The notes: generated by a model from the sequence alone, not told the origin. Numbered from the stretch's first letter, positions 1 through 7,124 are shown. The stretch: DNA of 9,945 nucleotides from Marinilabiliaceae bacterium UBA5213 (GCA_002412555.1 DHVH01000153.1:1-9945); one strand, 5' to 3'. Program-made: numbers and translations.

Positions 1-1012
1 TGTTGGCCAGAAACTCAGACTTGGCCTTACTGGCTGCTTCGGCTTGTTCTTTGGCCTTGATCAGCTGTTTCTCCACACCGATTTTCACCATGGTATCCGC
101 CAGCGAATTGGCCAGAACATGGATAAGCGAGATGTCGTTGGAAGTCCATACTTTTTTTGTCTTGACTGCATCAAAGCCATACAAACCCACGACTTCATTT
201 CTCTCCACAATGGGTACAGAAAGCATGGATTGAATGCTCTGACTAATAAATAACGCCTTTTCATTTATTGCCTCTGCAGGAATAACCTCAACGCTGGCGA
301 TATGCACCACCTCATGATTTAAAATCTGCCTCGACCACCAAGGCAGGGAACTTAAGGGCAACTTTTGCAGGTTGTGCATTTCATGGCTAACCCCTTCAGA
401 GCACCACTCATGCGTATTGGTTAAACAACCATCTTCTATCGATATTTTAAAGATATAAGCCCGGTCCACACCAAAAAACTCTCCGGTGCGTTGCAACATA
501 TTGTCAATTTTTTCATCAATATTGACAGCAGAGGAGCTAATGAAATCAAAAGAGATATCGGCCACCAGCTTCTGAAACCGAGTTTGATATTCCAAAAAAT
601 CCTGTGACCTGCGGCGTTCGGTAATATCCTCCGCAGCCCCTTCTATCCAACCCTTTTCAGCCTCCAACGAAGCCGATAGGCGTGTCCAGATTAGTTCGTC
701 ATGAATTGTCCTAAACTCCGTTTCAAACTTACTGACTTCACCATCCCGACGCAAAATCTCTACCAAGGCATCTCTGTCTGAGAGATTCACATAGCGCTCA
801 GACAAATAAAAGGGCTTTTCCATCAACTCATCACGGTTCTGAAATCCACACATCAACGCAAAGGCCTCATTGGCATCGAGCAACCGGCTCGTTGCCAGGT
901 CTGTCCTAAACAACCCAATTTGAGAGTTCAAAAAAATATTGCGGTAAGTCTCCTCCGCCTTCCTGATAGACTCCTGCTTTCCAGAATTCAGCTCCCCTTT
1001 ACCTTTCTCCAT
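1..1012 (-). CDS. PAS-GAF sensor histidine kinase, N-terminal part (runs off the window start)
   Basis: Reading the minus strand from the ATG at 1012-1010 gives 337 open codons that continue past base 1. No signal peptide or membrane segment is visible, so this part is probably cytoplasmic. Residues about 20-135 form a PAS domain (YRNIFLNSQIGLFRTD near the start, closing with the usual EDITERRR at 128-135). Residues about 140-312 form a GAF domain (FFGVDRAYIF, then SMLSVPIVERNEVVGLYGF, then WTSNDISLIHVLANSLADTM). A linker follows, with KAKEQAEAASKAKSEFLAN at the edge. That linker nearly always leads into MSHEIRTP, the phospho-acceptor H-box of HisKA kinases, so the kinase core should lie just outside the window. 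A response-regulator tail (hybrid kinase) is possible but not visible. The start is chosen because the frame upstream has no other start codon before a stop. It is divergent from cysS. The signal sensed is unknown. Confidence 0.9.
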   Translation of the reverse strand, partial: MEKGKGELNSGKQESIRKAEETYRNIFLNSQIGLFRTDLATSRLLDANEAFALMCGFQNRDELMEKPFYLSERYVNLSDRDALVEILRRDGEVSKFETEFRTIHDELIWTRLSASLEAEKGWIEGAAEDITERRRSQDFLEYQTRFQKLVADISFDFISSSAVNIDEKIDNMLQRTGEFFGVDRAYIFKISIEDGCLTNTHEWCSEGVSHEMHNLQKLPLSSLPWWSRQILNHEVVHIASVEVIPAEAINEKALFISQSIQSMLSVPIVERNEVVGLYGFDAVKTKKVWTSNDISLIHVLANSLADTMVKIGVEKQLIKAKEQAEAASKAKSEFLAN

Positions 1013-1050
1013 AATTAAATGAATTGAGTTTTGTGCCCCACGCCTTCATC

Positions 1051-1300
1051 TCCATTGACCCTTCTGACCCAATCTGCCCTCCCCCTCTCAACCGAATAAC
1101 TTATTGACCTAACTACCCCTCTAACCCCAAACCATCAACCCATCAACCCTTCCTTCCCTATCAACCCATCCACCCCTATCTACCCCTCTTTTTTCCCTCT
1201 CGGCCTCTTAACCTATTGGCCTCTCGACCTCTTAATCCCGTTCCACGGGACTGCGCTTCGCTTGCCTCTCGGCCTATTTCCCCTATCAACCCTTCCCCTT
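1051..1300. repeat. Degenerate phased octamer array, pyrimidine-rich on the plus strand
   Basis: Most of the 427-bp gap between the kinase gene and cysS (1013-1439) is C/T-rich on the plus strand and built from degenerate 8-bp units of the form CCTCTYRA or CCYATYAA. A clean tract covers 1196-1235 as five units: CCTCTCGG, CCTCTTAA, CCTATTGG, CCTCTCGA, CCTCTTAA. Another phased run starts at 1084 (CCTCTCAA, CCGAATAA, CTTATTGA, CCTAACTA, CCCCTCTA). Further units occur at 1139, 1157, 1165, 1265 and 1273. The phase slips by a base or two between runs. There is no credible reading frame. The units are too short and contiguous for CRISPR. Function is unknown; it may be a Bacteroidota intergenic repeat family spread by slippage or by dispersal. 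Confidence 0.7.
1236..1250. repeat. Small inverted repeat inside the octamer array
   Basis: TCCCGT (1236-1241) and ACGGGA (1245-1250) are perfect reverse complements around a 3-nt loop. They interrupt the octamer array directly after a unit boundary at 1235. A second mini-hairpin, GCG-CTT-CGC, follows at 1253-1261, and the octamers resume at 1265. This GC-rich insert therefore looks like a defined element within the array and not random sequence. Without T-tracts it is not a convincing terminator. Confidence 0.55.
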
Positions 1301-1375
1301 CCCTCCCCTAAAGTAAATAAACTATTCCTACACACCCCCACTTTAACCAAAAAAGTAAGCACTTTTATCAATTTC

Positions 1376-1405
1376 TTTATAATGCGTCAATTCCCGCTAA
1401 TTTTG
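1376..1405 (+). promoter_or_regulatory. Candidate cysS promoter
   Basis: TAATTTTG at 1398-1405 matches the Bacteroidota -7 element TAnnTTTG. Nineteen bases upstream is TTT (1376-1378), where TTG would be expected, so the -33 box is weak. Transcription would begin near 1411, leaving a leader of about 30 nt before the cysS ATG. The match is to one good box only. Confidence 0.45.
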
Positions 1406-1416
1406 TAAATTAGCGG
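1394..1416. promoter_or_regulatory. Perfect 10-bp-arm inverted repeat over the cysS promoter/leader
   Basis: CCGCTAATTT (1394-1403) and AAATTAGCGG (1407-1416) are exact reverse complements around TGT. The repeat contains the candidate -7 box (1398-1405) and ends 23 bp before the cysS start codon. It could be a DNA operator for a dimeric regulator. If transcription starts further upstream, it would be an RNA hairpin in the leader. It has no T-run immediately after it long enough for a normal terminator. Confidence 0.55.
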
Positions 1417-1439
1417 TTTCAAATAAATCACCAGTCATT

Positions 1440-2912
1440 ATGAACTCAGAATTGAAGATTTTCAACACCCTCTCGCGGGAAAAAGAGATATTTACCCCCA
1501 TCCAACCTCCTCACGTAGGACTGTATGTCTGCGGCCCCACCGTATATGGCGATCCGCATTTGGGACATGCCCGTCCGGCCATCACCTTCGACATCCTGTT
1601 CCGTTACCTTTCGCACTTAGGATACAAAGTTCGCTACGTTCGCAACATCACCGATGTGGGGCACCTCGAGAACGATGCCGATGAGGGAGAGGACAAAGTG
1701 GCTCAAAAAGCACGACTGGAACAGCTCGAACCCATGGAAGTGGTGCAGTACTACACCGAGCGCTACCACACCTTTATGAGCGCCCTCAACGTCAAGAGTC
1801 CGTCCATCGAGCCACGCGCCTCCGGACATATTATAGAACAACTCGCCATTGTGGAAAAAATTCTAAAAAAAGGATATGCCTACGAAAGCAATGGCTCGGT
1901 CTATTTCGATGTAGAGCGCTACAACCAGGAACACCAATATGGCACCCTGTCGGGTCGCGTATTAGAAGATTTGCTCAGCACCACCCGACAACTAGAGGGT
2001 CAAACGGAGAAAAAAAACAGCTACGACTTTGCCTTGTGGAAAAAAGCCACCCCTTCTCACATCATGCGATGGCCCTCACGCTTCAGCGATGGCTTTCCTG
2101 GCTGGCACCTCGAATGCACCGCCATGAGCGCCCGTTACCTGGGCGAGACCTTTGACATCCATGGTGGCGGTATGGATCTGTTGTTTCCGCACCACGAATG
2201 TGAAATTGCCCAGTCGACCATCGCCCACGGTCATGGTCCCGCCCGCTACTGGATGCACAACAACATGATCACCATCAATGGCCAGAAAATGGGCAAATCA
2301 CTGGGTAACTTCATCACCCTTGAAGAATTTTTCACCGGCCAACATGCCTTGATTGAAAAAGCCTTCGGTCCCATGACCATCCGCTTTTTTATTCTGCAAG
2401 CCCATTACCGCAGTACGGTAGACTTCTCAAACGATGCCTTAATGGCAGCCGAAAAAGGCTTGCAGCGTCTGATGGACGGCATGGCCCAGTTAGAGAAAAT
2501 AAAACCGGGGCAGTCCACCACCTTCGATGTGACAGCTTTTAAAAACAAATGTTTCGAAGCGCTCAACGACGATTTAAATACCCCCATACTTCTGGCCCAT
2601 CTCTTTGATGCGGTAAGGGTGATCAATTCGGCGGTCAGCGGACAGGCAACGTTCACCGAAACAGACCTGGCAGACTTCTCAGACCTGCTCTCTTTATTGA
2701 TATTTAGCATATTAGGTCTGTCTCAACCCGAAAGTGACGGTAGTAAGAGTTCAGAGACGCTCAACGGGGTTATGAATCTGGTGCTGGACATGCGTCAGCA
2801 AGCCAAAGCCAACAAAGACTGGGGCACGGCCGATATCATTCGTGATCAGCTATCGGCACTGGGCATTGTGGTGAAGGACGGTAAAGAAGGCGCCACCTGG
2901 GAGATAAAATAA
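1440..2912 (+). CDS. cysS: Cysteinyl-tRNA synthetase
   Basis: Cytoplasmic class I enzyme that attaches cysteine to tRNA(Cys) using ATP. The 490-residue product is of normal family length. The catalytic domain begins with LYVCGPTVYGDPHLGHAR: Cys31 is the first zinc ligand and HLGH (40-43) is the HIGH signature. The other zinc ligands are Cys226 (GWHLECTAMS), His251 and Glu255 (FPHHECE), with the same spacing as in E. coli CysRS. The second ATP-binding signature is KMGKSLGN (283-290), with Gly in place of the usual Ser, a form I associate with Bacteroidota. The C-terminal part (about 330-490) is the helical DALR/anticodon-binding region. The ATG at 1440 gives a start in register with the family. 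It is the first gene of a likely operon, 27 bp ahead of the M28 gene. Complete, with no sign of damage. Confidence 0.98.
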   Translation: MNSELKIFNTLSREKEIFTPIQPPHVGLYVCGPTVYGDPHLGHARPAITFDILFRYLSHLGYKVRYVRNITDVGHLENDADEGEDKVAQKARLEQLEPMEVVQYYTERYHTFMSALNVKSPSIEPRASGHIIEQLAIVEKILKKGYAYESNGSVYFDVERYNQEHQYGTLSGRVLEDLLSTTRQLEGQTEKKNSYDFALWKKATPSHIMRWPSRFSDGFPGWHLECTAMSARYLGETFDIHGGGMDLLFPHHECEIAQSTIAHGHGPARYWMHNNMITINGQKMGKSLGNFITLEEFFTGQHALIEKAFGPMTIRFFILQAHYRSTVDFSNDALMAAEKGLQRLMDGMAQLEKIKPGQSTTFDVTAFKNKCFEALNDDLNTPILLAHLFDAVRVINSAVSGQATFTETDLADFSDLLSLLIFSILGLSQPESDGSKSSETLNGVMNLVLDMRQQAKANKDWGTADIIRDQLSALGIVVKDGKEGATWEIK

Positions 2913-2939
2913 TAAAACAAAAAAACTATCTATAGTATT

Positions 2940-3938
2940 ATGACACATTTCATCCTCTCCATAACACTGGCGCTGATTTTGTCGGCTTGCGGACAAAAAT
3001 CGGGTCAGCAGCCATCCACTTCCAAACCTATACAGGTCGCCAAGCCCGATTTGGTCACCCCCGATTTCAATGCCGACTCGGCGTGGCATTATATCGACAC
3101 GCAGGTGGCTTTTGGGCCGCGCGTGCCCAACACCGCTGCGCATCTGGCCTGTGCGGAATATCTGGCCAATCAACTAACGGCCTTTGGAGCTGAGGTAATT
3201 GTGCAGGAAGCACAGGTAACGGCCTTTGACAATACCCGGCTCAATATCCGAAATATCATCGGACAGTTTCAGCCCGAAAAAAATGACCGTCTTGTGCTGT
3301 ATGCCCATTGGGACACCAGGCCCTTTGCCGACTATGACCCGGATCCGTCCAGGCGGGATATACCCATCGACGGGGCCAATGACGGCGGCAGTGGCGTAGG
3401 GGTGTTGCTCGAAATAGCCCGGCACTTGGCCGACAATCCCACCCACCCAGGGATCGATATCATCTTTTTTGATGCGGAAGACTATGGGCAACCCGATCAT
3501 CGGCAATTGGCCTACCAGCCCGACACGTGGTGTCTGGGCAGTCAGTATTGGGGTCAAAACCCCCACAAAAAAAATTACTATGCCCGTTTTGGCATCTTGC
3601 TCGACATGGTAGGCGCCAAAAATGCTCAATTTTACCGGGAGCAATACAGTCTGCAAATGGCTCCCAAACTGGTCGATCACATCTGGGGCATTGCCGGCGA
3701 ACTGGGCTATTCGGCCCGTTTCAATTACAACCGTGGCGGTATGATTACCGACGACCATGTGTATGTGTACAAGCATTTGCAAATACCCAGTGTTAATATC
3801 ATCCAGTATGAACCAACCAGTCAGACCAGCTTCGGCCACTACTGGCACACCCATGACGATACCATGGAGAACATAGATCGGGAGACCCTCAAGGCAGTGG
3901 GCCAGACTGTGATGGAAGTCATATACCGTGAAAAGTAA
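2940..3938 (+). CDS. M28-family lipoprotein, probable glutaminyl cyclase (alternatively aminopeptidase)
   Basis: A 332-residue zinc enzyme of the M28 fold with a lipoprotein signal peptide (LSAC, Cys17; then GQKSG, with no acidic surface-export motif). It is probably anchored in the envelope facing the periplasm. Active-site blocks appear in order: AHWDTRP (His123), DGANDGGSG (Asp148), FFDAEDYG (Glu180 as likely catalytic base, Asp181 as metal ligand), LLDMVG (Asp222) and YWHTHDDT (His303). Asp148, Asp181 and His303 would be the conserved zinc site. Length, anchoring and the WCLGSQYW and GHYWHTHDDT blocks resemble the animal-type glutaminyl cyclases of Bacteroidota, which turn N-terminal Gln into pyroglutamate. 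M28 aminopeptidases share most of these residues, so the specificity is inferred. The gene lies 27 bp after cysS and 21 bp before rnhB, consistent with co-transcription, although the functions are unrelated. Confidence 0.85.
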   Translation: MTHFILSITLALILSACGQKSGQQPSTSKPIQVAKPDLVTPDFNADSAWHYIDTQVAFGPRVPNTAAHLACAEYLANQLTAFGAEVIVQEAQVTAFDNTRLNIRNIIGQFQPEKNDRLVLYAHWDTRPFADYDPDPSRRDIPIDGANDGGSGVGVLLEIARHLADNPTHPGIDIIFFDAEDYGQPDHRQLAYQPDTWCLGSQYWGQNPHKKNYYARFGILLDMVGAKNAQFYREQYSLQMAPKLVDHIWGIAGELGYSARFNYNRGGMITDDHVYVYKHLQIPSVNIIQYEPTSQTSFGHYWHTHDDTMENIDRETLKAVGQTVMEVIYREK

Positions 3939-3959
3939 GCACTGAGAAAACCAGCCAGC

Positions 3960-4571
3960 ATGATTAAAACCCCCTTGTTACCCTGGTTTAGACAGGGCGA
4001 GACAGAAGCCGGCTGCGACGAAGCCGGTCGTGGTTGCCTGGCCGGTCCCGTAGTTGCCGCGGCAGTGATACTGCCCGCCGATTTTACCCACCCCCTGCTG
4101 AACGACTCCAAGCAGCTCACCCACAAACAGCGCAATTTGTTACGCAGCGTCATCGAAACCCAGTCCATCAGCTGGGCCGTATCCATGGTGCACAACACAG
4201 AAATTGACCAAATCAACATCCTCAATGCCTCCATCAAAGCCATGCACCTGGCCGTTGACCAGCTCGCCACCATGCCCACCTTGCTGTTGATCGATGGCAA
4301 TCGCTTTCACCGCTACCCCCAAACACCTCATCAATGCATTATTAAAGGCGATGCCACCTATTTAAGTATAGCAGCCGCTTCCGTATTGGCTAAAACCCAC
4401 CGGGATGAATACATGGAAGAGGCCCATGAGCGCCATCCTTATTACGGCTGGAACAGTAACAAAGGCTACCCCACAAAAACCCACAGGGCGGGCATCGCCA
4501 TTCATGGCATCACCCCCCTGCACCGCAAATCATTCCGGCTAACCGACCAGCAATTGAGTCTGGATATATAA
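3960..4571 (+). CDS. rnhB: Ribonuclease HII
   Basis: Cytoplasmic endonuclease that cuts the RNA strand of RNA-DNA hybrids and removes single ribonucleotides misincorporated in DNA. The 203-residue length is typical. All type 2 RNase H signatures are present: GCDEAGRGCLAGPV near the N-terminus with Asp20 and Glu21, IDGN with Asp112, and KGDATYLSIAAAS with Asp131, which together make the DEDD metal site. GRG (23-25) is the motif that reads the ribose-deoxyribose junction. The C-terminal YYGWNSNKGYPT block and the GITPLHRKSF end are also standard. The ATG at 3960 places the catalytic DEAGRG at the usual distance from the start. It is the last gene of the cysS-M28-rnhB cluster; 79 bp separate it from the lipoprotein operon. 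No clear terminator follows it. Confidence 0.97.
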   Translation: MIKTPLLPWFRQGETEAGCDEAGRGCLAGPVVAAAVILPADFTHPLLNDSKQLTHKQRNLLRSVIETQSISWAVSMVHNTEIDQINILNASIKAMHLAVDQLATMPTLLLIDGNRFHRYPQTPHQCIIKGDATYLSIAAASVLAKTHRDEYMEEAHERHPYYGWNSNKGYPTKTHRAGIAIHGITPLHRKSFRLTDQQLSLDI

Positions 4572-4600
4572 AAAATGCCACTCACAAGGCCAACTTATTA

Positions 4601-4617
4601 GAATATTTAATATATTC
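4601..4617. repeat. AT-rich imperfect palindrome upstream of the lipoprotein operon
   Basis: GAATAT (4601-4606) and ATATTC (4612-4617) are reverse complements around TTAAT. It lies in the 79-bp gap between rnhB and the CsgG-family gene, 33 bp before the latter's ATG. I could not find a good TAnnTTTG box in this gap, so it may be an operator or just AT-rich sequence. Confidence 0.3.
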
Positions 4618-4650
4618 GTTCCGTAATTTCTTAATCCAAATACTCACTAC

Positions 4651-5589
4651 ATGCAAAAGACACTTTCTGTGCTACTGGTAAGTCTGCTATTAGCCAGCTG
4701 CACCACACAACAACAAGTTGTTAAAGTCGAATCTCAAGTCCAAGCGGTTCAACCCGCCCAGCCAGAAGAGCTCGCGTTAAAAAGAAAAGTGGCCATCGCC
4801 AGGTTTTCCAACGAAACCCAATACGCCAAAGGCCTATTTTACACCAAAGAAAACGATCCCATCAGCAAGCAGGCCTCCGACATTCTTTCTACCAAATTGG
4901 CCGCTTCCAACAAGTTCATTTTACTGGAGCGCGATGATCTGGATAAAGTCCTGGAAGAAGTCGCCATTGCCGGCAATGAGGACTACCAAAAAGTGGCTGC
5001 CGATTACCTTATTTTGGGCTCGGTGACTGAATTCGGCCGAAAAAACGTAGGCGATGTCAACGCCTTTTCCCGCAGCAAGACACAAACCGTTCAGGCGGGC
5101 GTGAGCATACGTTTGGTAGATGTGGCAACCGGACAAATCATCTACTCCGAAGAAGCCAAAGGCGAAGCAGAAACCACCAACAAAACAGTCATGGGCATGG
5201 GCGAGCGCACCGATTACGATGCCACGTTGAGCGACAAGGCCATTTCGGCCGCCATCTCCAAACTGACTGAGAACATCATCAACAACTGCATGGACCGCCC
5301 ATGGAGATCCTATTTCTTGTCGTACGACGAAGACGGCATCTTTGTCTCCGGAGGAAAGAGTCAGAACATTAAAGTCGGCGACTTTTTCGACGTAGTCGAA
5401 AAAGGCAAAAAAGTCAAAAATCCGCAAAATGGCATGATGATGGAACTACCCGGCAAGACCGTCGGCAAAGTAAGGATTTCCTTCTCAGGAGGCGACACCG
5501 CTGAAAGTGAATTCTCCATGGTCGAATTTGTCGACGGTGCCATCGACCAAAACACACTCGACAACTATTACATTAAAGAAATTAAATAA
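4651..5589 (+). CDS. CsgG-family outer-membrane lipoprotein
   Basis: A 312-residue lipoprotein: the signal peptide ends in the lipobox LASC (Cys17), followed by TTQQQ with no acidic surface-export motif. From about residue 45 it reads as the CsgG/HfaB family: KVAIARFSNET (46-55), FILLERDDLDKVLEE (89-103), ADYLILGSVTEFGR (117-130), VQAGVSIRLVDVATGQIIYSEE (147-168). ENIINNCMDRPW (207-218) resembles the matching site in E. coli CsgG. CsgG itself is the nonameric curli secretion channel. The two segments that form its transmembrane hairpins have counterparts of similar length here (about 128-150 and 170-200), but they are quite polar, so pore formation is not proven. An added C-terminal domain (about 219-312) is beta-rich. 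No curli subunit genes are nearby. First gene of four consecutive lipoprotein genes; the next starts 14 bp on. Confidence 0.9.
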   Translation: MQKTLSVLLVSLLLASCTTQQQVVKVESQVQAVQPAQPEELALKRKVAIARFSNETQYAKGLFYTKENDPISKQASDILSTKLAASNKFILLERDDLDKVLEEVAIAGNEDYQKVAADYLILGSVTEFGRKNVGDVNAFSRSKTQTVQAGVSIRLVDVATGQIIYSEEAKGEAETTNKTVMGMGERTDYDATLSDKAISAAISKLTENIINNCMDRPWRSYFLSYDEDGIFVSGGKSQNIKVGDFFDVVEKGKKVKNPQNGMMMELPGKTVGKVRISFSGGDTAESEFSMVEFVDGAIDQNTLDNYYIKEIK

Positions 5590-5603
5590 ACTAAAGCCCT
5601 ACC

Positions 5604-5936
5604 ATGAAAAACATTCTATTCATCCTATTAAGCGGGCTGCTCCTGCTTTCAGGCTGCACAGGCGTAAAGACAGTCACTCAGGGACTGGAAAATGAAGCTT
5701 TCATTGAAATTTTGGGCACGCCTCAAAATTATCCCAATGGCGTTGAAGTAAAGGTAGATGACCATCTCAACTTCATTGCTGAAGTCAATAAACCGCATGC
5801 CGACCGGCCAAAAGGCAAAATTTATGCCATCGAATCAGGTCGTCACACCATTGAGATCAGCCATAACAACGCAGTCATTTACCGGAAGCAAATATTTGTA
5901 GGCGCTCAGGAAACCAAACAAATCACCCTTCCCTAA
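5604..5936 (+). CDS. Small lipoprotein with PEGA-like beta domain, unrecognised family
   Basis: A 110-residue protein with a clear lipoprotein signal (hydrophobic stretch 4-15, lipobox LSGC, Cys18). I do not recognise a named family. The mature part (about 92 residues) has short alternating beta strands. Its second half, with IESGRHTIEISHNNAVIYRKQ then IFVGAQETKQITLP, resembles a PEGA domain, where a 'G.H.I.I' strand and a closing 'ITL' strand form a small beta sandwich. No catalytic residues or cysteines stand out beyond the lipid-bearing one. It follows the CsgG-family gene by 14 bp and precedes the DUF4810 gene by 33 bp, so it is almost certainly co-transcribed. The known CsgG-DUF4810-DUF799 set has three members, and this gene is an extra one. 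A structural or adaptor role in the complex is my inference. Confidence 0.85.
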   Translation: MKNILFILLSGLLLLSGCTGVKTVTQGLENEAFIEILGTPQNYPNGVEVKVDDHLNFIAEVNKPHADRPKGKIYAIESGRHTIEISHNNAVIYRKQIFVGAQETKQITLP

Positions 5937-5969
5937 ACAAATCACTTAATCCATCCAATAATAAAAAAC

Positions 5970-6317
5970 ATGAAGACATTTAGAATTTTAGCCTTGGTTA
6001 TTACCTTAACCATGGCAGCGTCCTGCACCACTCAGTTGCCGCTTTACACCTGGGACAATTATGAAGCCAAGAGTTATGAATACCTCAAAAACAGCGATGA
6101 AGCATCTACCCAGAGCTTAATTGAGGCCTATGAGAAAATCATCAAAACCCAGAAGGGATCCAGAGGCGTAGTGCCTCCAGGCATTTATGCAGATTATGGC
6201 TTTCTTTTGCTTCAGGCTAACAAAACGACTGAAGGCCAACAAATGCTGGCCAAAGAGGTTGAATTGTACCCGGAATCCAAGGTGTTCATCGATCGCATTC
6301 TACAATTGATGCAATAA
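5970..6317 (+). CDS. DUF4810 family lipoprotein
   Basis: A 115-residue lipoprotein (lipobox AASC, Cys19, then TTQ). The family shows in LYTWDNYE (25-32), in the core block from Arg65 (RGVVPPGIYADYGFLLLQAN, 65-84), and in the end EVELYPESKVFIDRIL (96-110). The mature protein is mostly helical, with a TPR-like look (alternating helices ending in a YPES turn), which suggests protein binding and not catalysis. Its function is not established. The family is typically encoded between CsgG-like and DUF799 lipoproteins, for example as neighbours in Neisseria, and the same order is kept here. The gap to the next gene is 53 bp with no hairpin terminator. Confidence 0.88.
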   Translation: MKTFRILALVITLTMAASCTTQLPLYTWDNYEAKSYEYLKNSDEASTQSLIEAYEKIIKTQKGSRGVVPPGIYADYGFLLLQANKTTEGQQMLAKEVELYPESKVFIDRILQLMQ

Positions 6318-6370
6318 GCATCCTGCCATTTAATGAACCCGATTTTACCCCATCAAATAAAACTTAACAA

Positions 6371-7069
6371 ATGATACGTATAATAATATCCCTGGCAATA
6401 ATTGCCACCCTGTTTTTAACCAGCTGTTCAACCACAGCCCCCGTAACCAAGGCTCAGGCGTATGAAGGCATCTATAGCGAGAAGCCTGTTTCCATCCTTT
6501 TAATGCCCCCCATTAACCGAAGCACCAATGTAGAGGCCAAGGAGTATTTTCACACCTCGCTGAATGTACCCATTGCCAATGCAGGCTATTACGTGGTACC
6601 TCCCTTTTTGTCCATGGAGATTTTAAAAAGAGAAAGCGCCTATGACGCGGAATTGTTTCTGGAGGGACCCTTGGCGCAGTTTGGTGAGGTTTTTGGCGCC
6701 GATCTGGCCCTATTTACCATCATACACAAATGGGACAAATCGAGTCTGGCTGCCAAAGTATATGTGGACATAGAGTACATTTTTAAGTCGACCGCCACCA
6801 ATGAAGTGGTCTATACCCGAAGAGGTGAAGTCACCTACAATACAGCAGTTAATATGGGCGGTTCCGGTTTAGCGGGACTGGTGGCCAACGTTGCTGCTTC
6901 AGCCATCAACACAGCAGCAGCCCAATACATCCATGTTGCCAGAGCATGCAATACCCACACCTTTACCGATTTGCCAAAGGGAACTTACAGTCCCGCCTAC
7001 TTACAGGACGGCCAGGAATATGCAGGCAGCAAAACCTTTAAAGTGATGCTGAATTCACAGTCCTTTTAA
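6371..7069 (+). CDS. DUF799 (GNA1162-like) lipoprotein
   Basis: A 232-residue lipoprotein (lipobox LTSC, Cys19, then STTAP). The family signature is PVSILLMPPINRSTNVEAKE (39-58), followed by ANAGYYVVPPFLSMEILKRE (69-88) and a beta-rich core (GADLALFTIIHKW, then KVYVDIEYIFKS). A Gly/Ala-rich hydrophobic stretch at about 162-186 may form an amphipathic or membrane-touching helix. Family members include Neisseria GNA1162, an outer-membrane lipoprotein of unclear function. The first half is laid out like the N-terminal fold of CsgG/LpoB-type proteins, so it may be a distant partner subunit of the CsgG-family protein in this operon. It is the last gene of the set and ends 21 bp before a strong terminator. 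Confidence 0.9.
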   Translation: MIRIIISLAIIATLFLTSCSTTAPVTKAQAYEGIYSEKPVSILLMPPINRSTNVEAKEYFHTSLNVPIANAGYYVVPPFLSMEILKRESAYDAELFLEGPLAQFGEVFGADLALFTIIHKWDKSSLAAKVYVDIEYIFKSTATNEVVYTRRGEVTYNTAVNMGGSGLAGLVANVAASAINTAAAQYIHVARACNTHTFTDLPKGTYSPAYLQDGQEYAGSKTFKVMLNSQSF

Positions 7070-7090
7070 AATAGCGCCAGCAACAAAAAG

Positions 7091-7124
7091 CAAAAGCCGT
7101 CTTATGCATTTAAGACGGCTTTTG
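7091..7124. terminator. Bidirectional intrinsic terminator
   Basis: CAAAAGCCGTCTTA (7091-7104) and TAAGACGGCTTTTG (7111-7124) are perfect 14-bp arms around a 6-nt loop. A GC-rich core is flanked by an A-tract on the left and a T-tract on the right, so it works in both directions. It lies between the DUF799 gene (ends 7069) and the convergent barrel-protein gene (stop at 7145) and can end both transcripts. Confidence 0.93.

Noticed and set aside
3..253. Two overlapping plus-strand open frames of 69-76 codons at the window start
   Set aside because: Both are antisense to the GAF domain and linker of the histidine kinase, whose minus-strand reading is supported by clear domain sequence.
1051..1300. 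CRISPR array
   Set aside because: The repeating units are 8 bp, contiguous and degenerate, with no spacers of constant length and no cas genes in view.
1394..1439. T-box leader controlling cysS
   Set aside because: The leader is too short, and no T-box core sequence or specifier stem is visible.
3174..3854. 226-codon open frame on the minus strand
   Set aside because: It lies wholly inside the well-supported M28 gene on the opposite strand, shows no family motifs, and is explained by the codon usage of that gene.
3839..4300. 153-codon open frame on the minus strand
   Set aside because: It spans the end of the M28 gene and most of rnhB, both of which are certain from catalytic motifs. No motif supports the antisense frame.
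4651..5589. A true curli (csg) secretion locus
   Set aside because: Only the CsgG-family protein is present. No CsgA/B-like repeat proteins, CsgE or CsgF are encoded nearby, and the partners belong to the DUF4810/DUF799 set instead.
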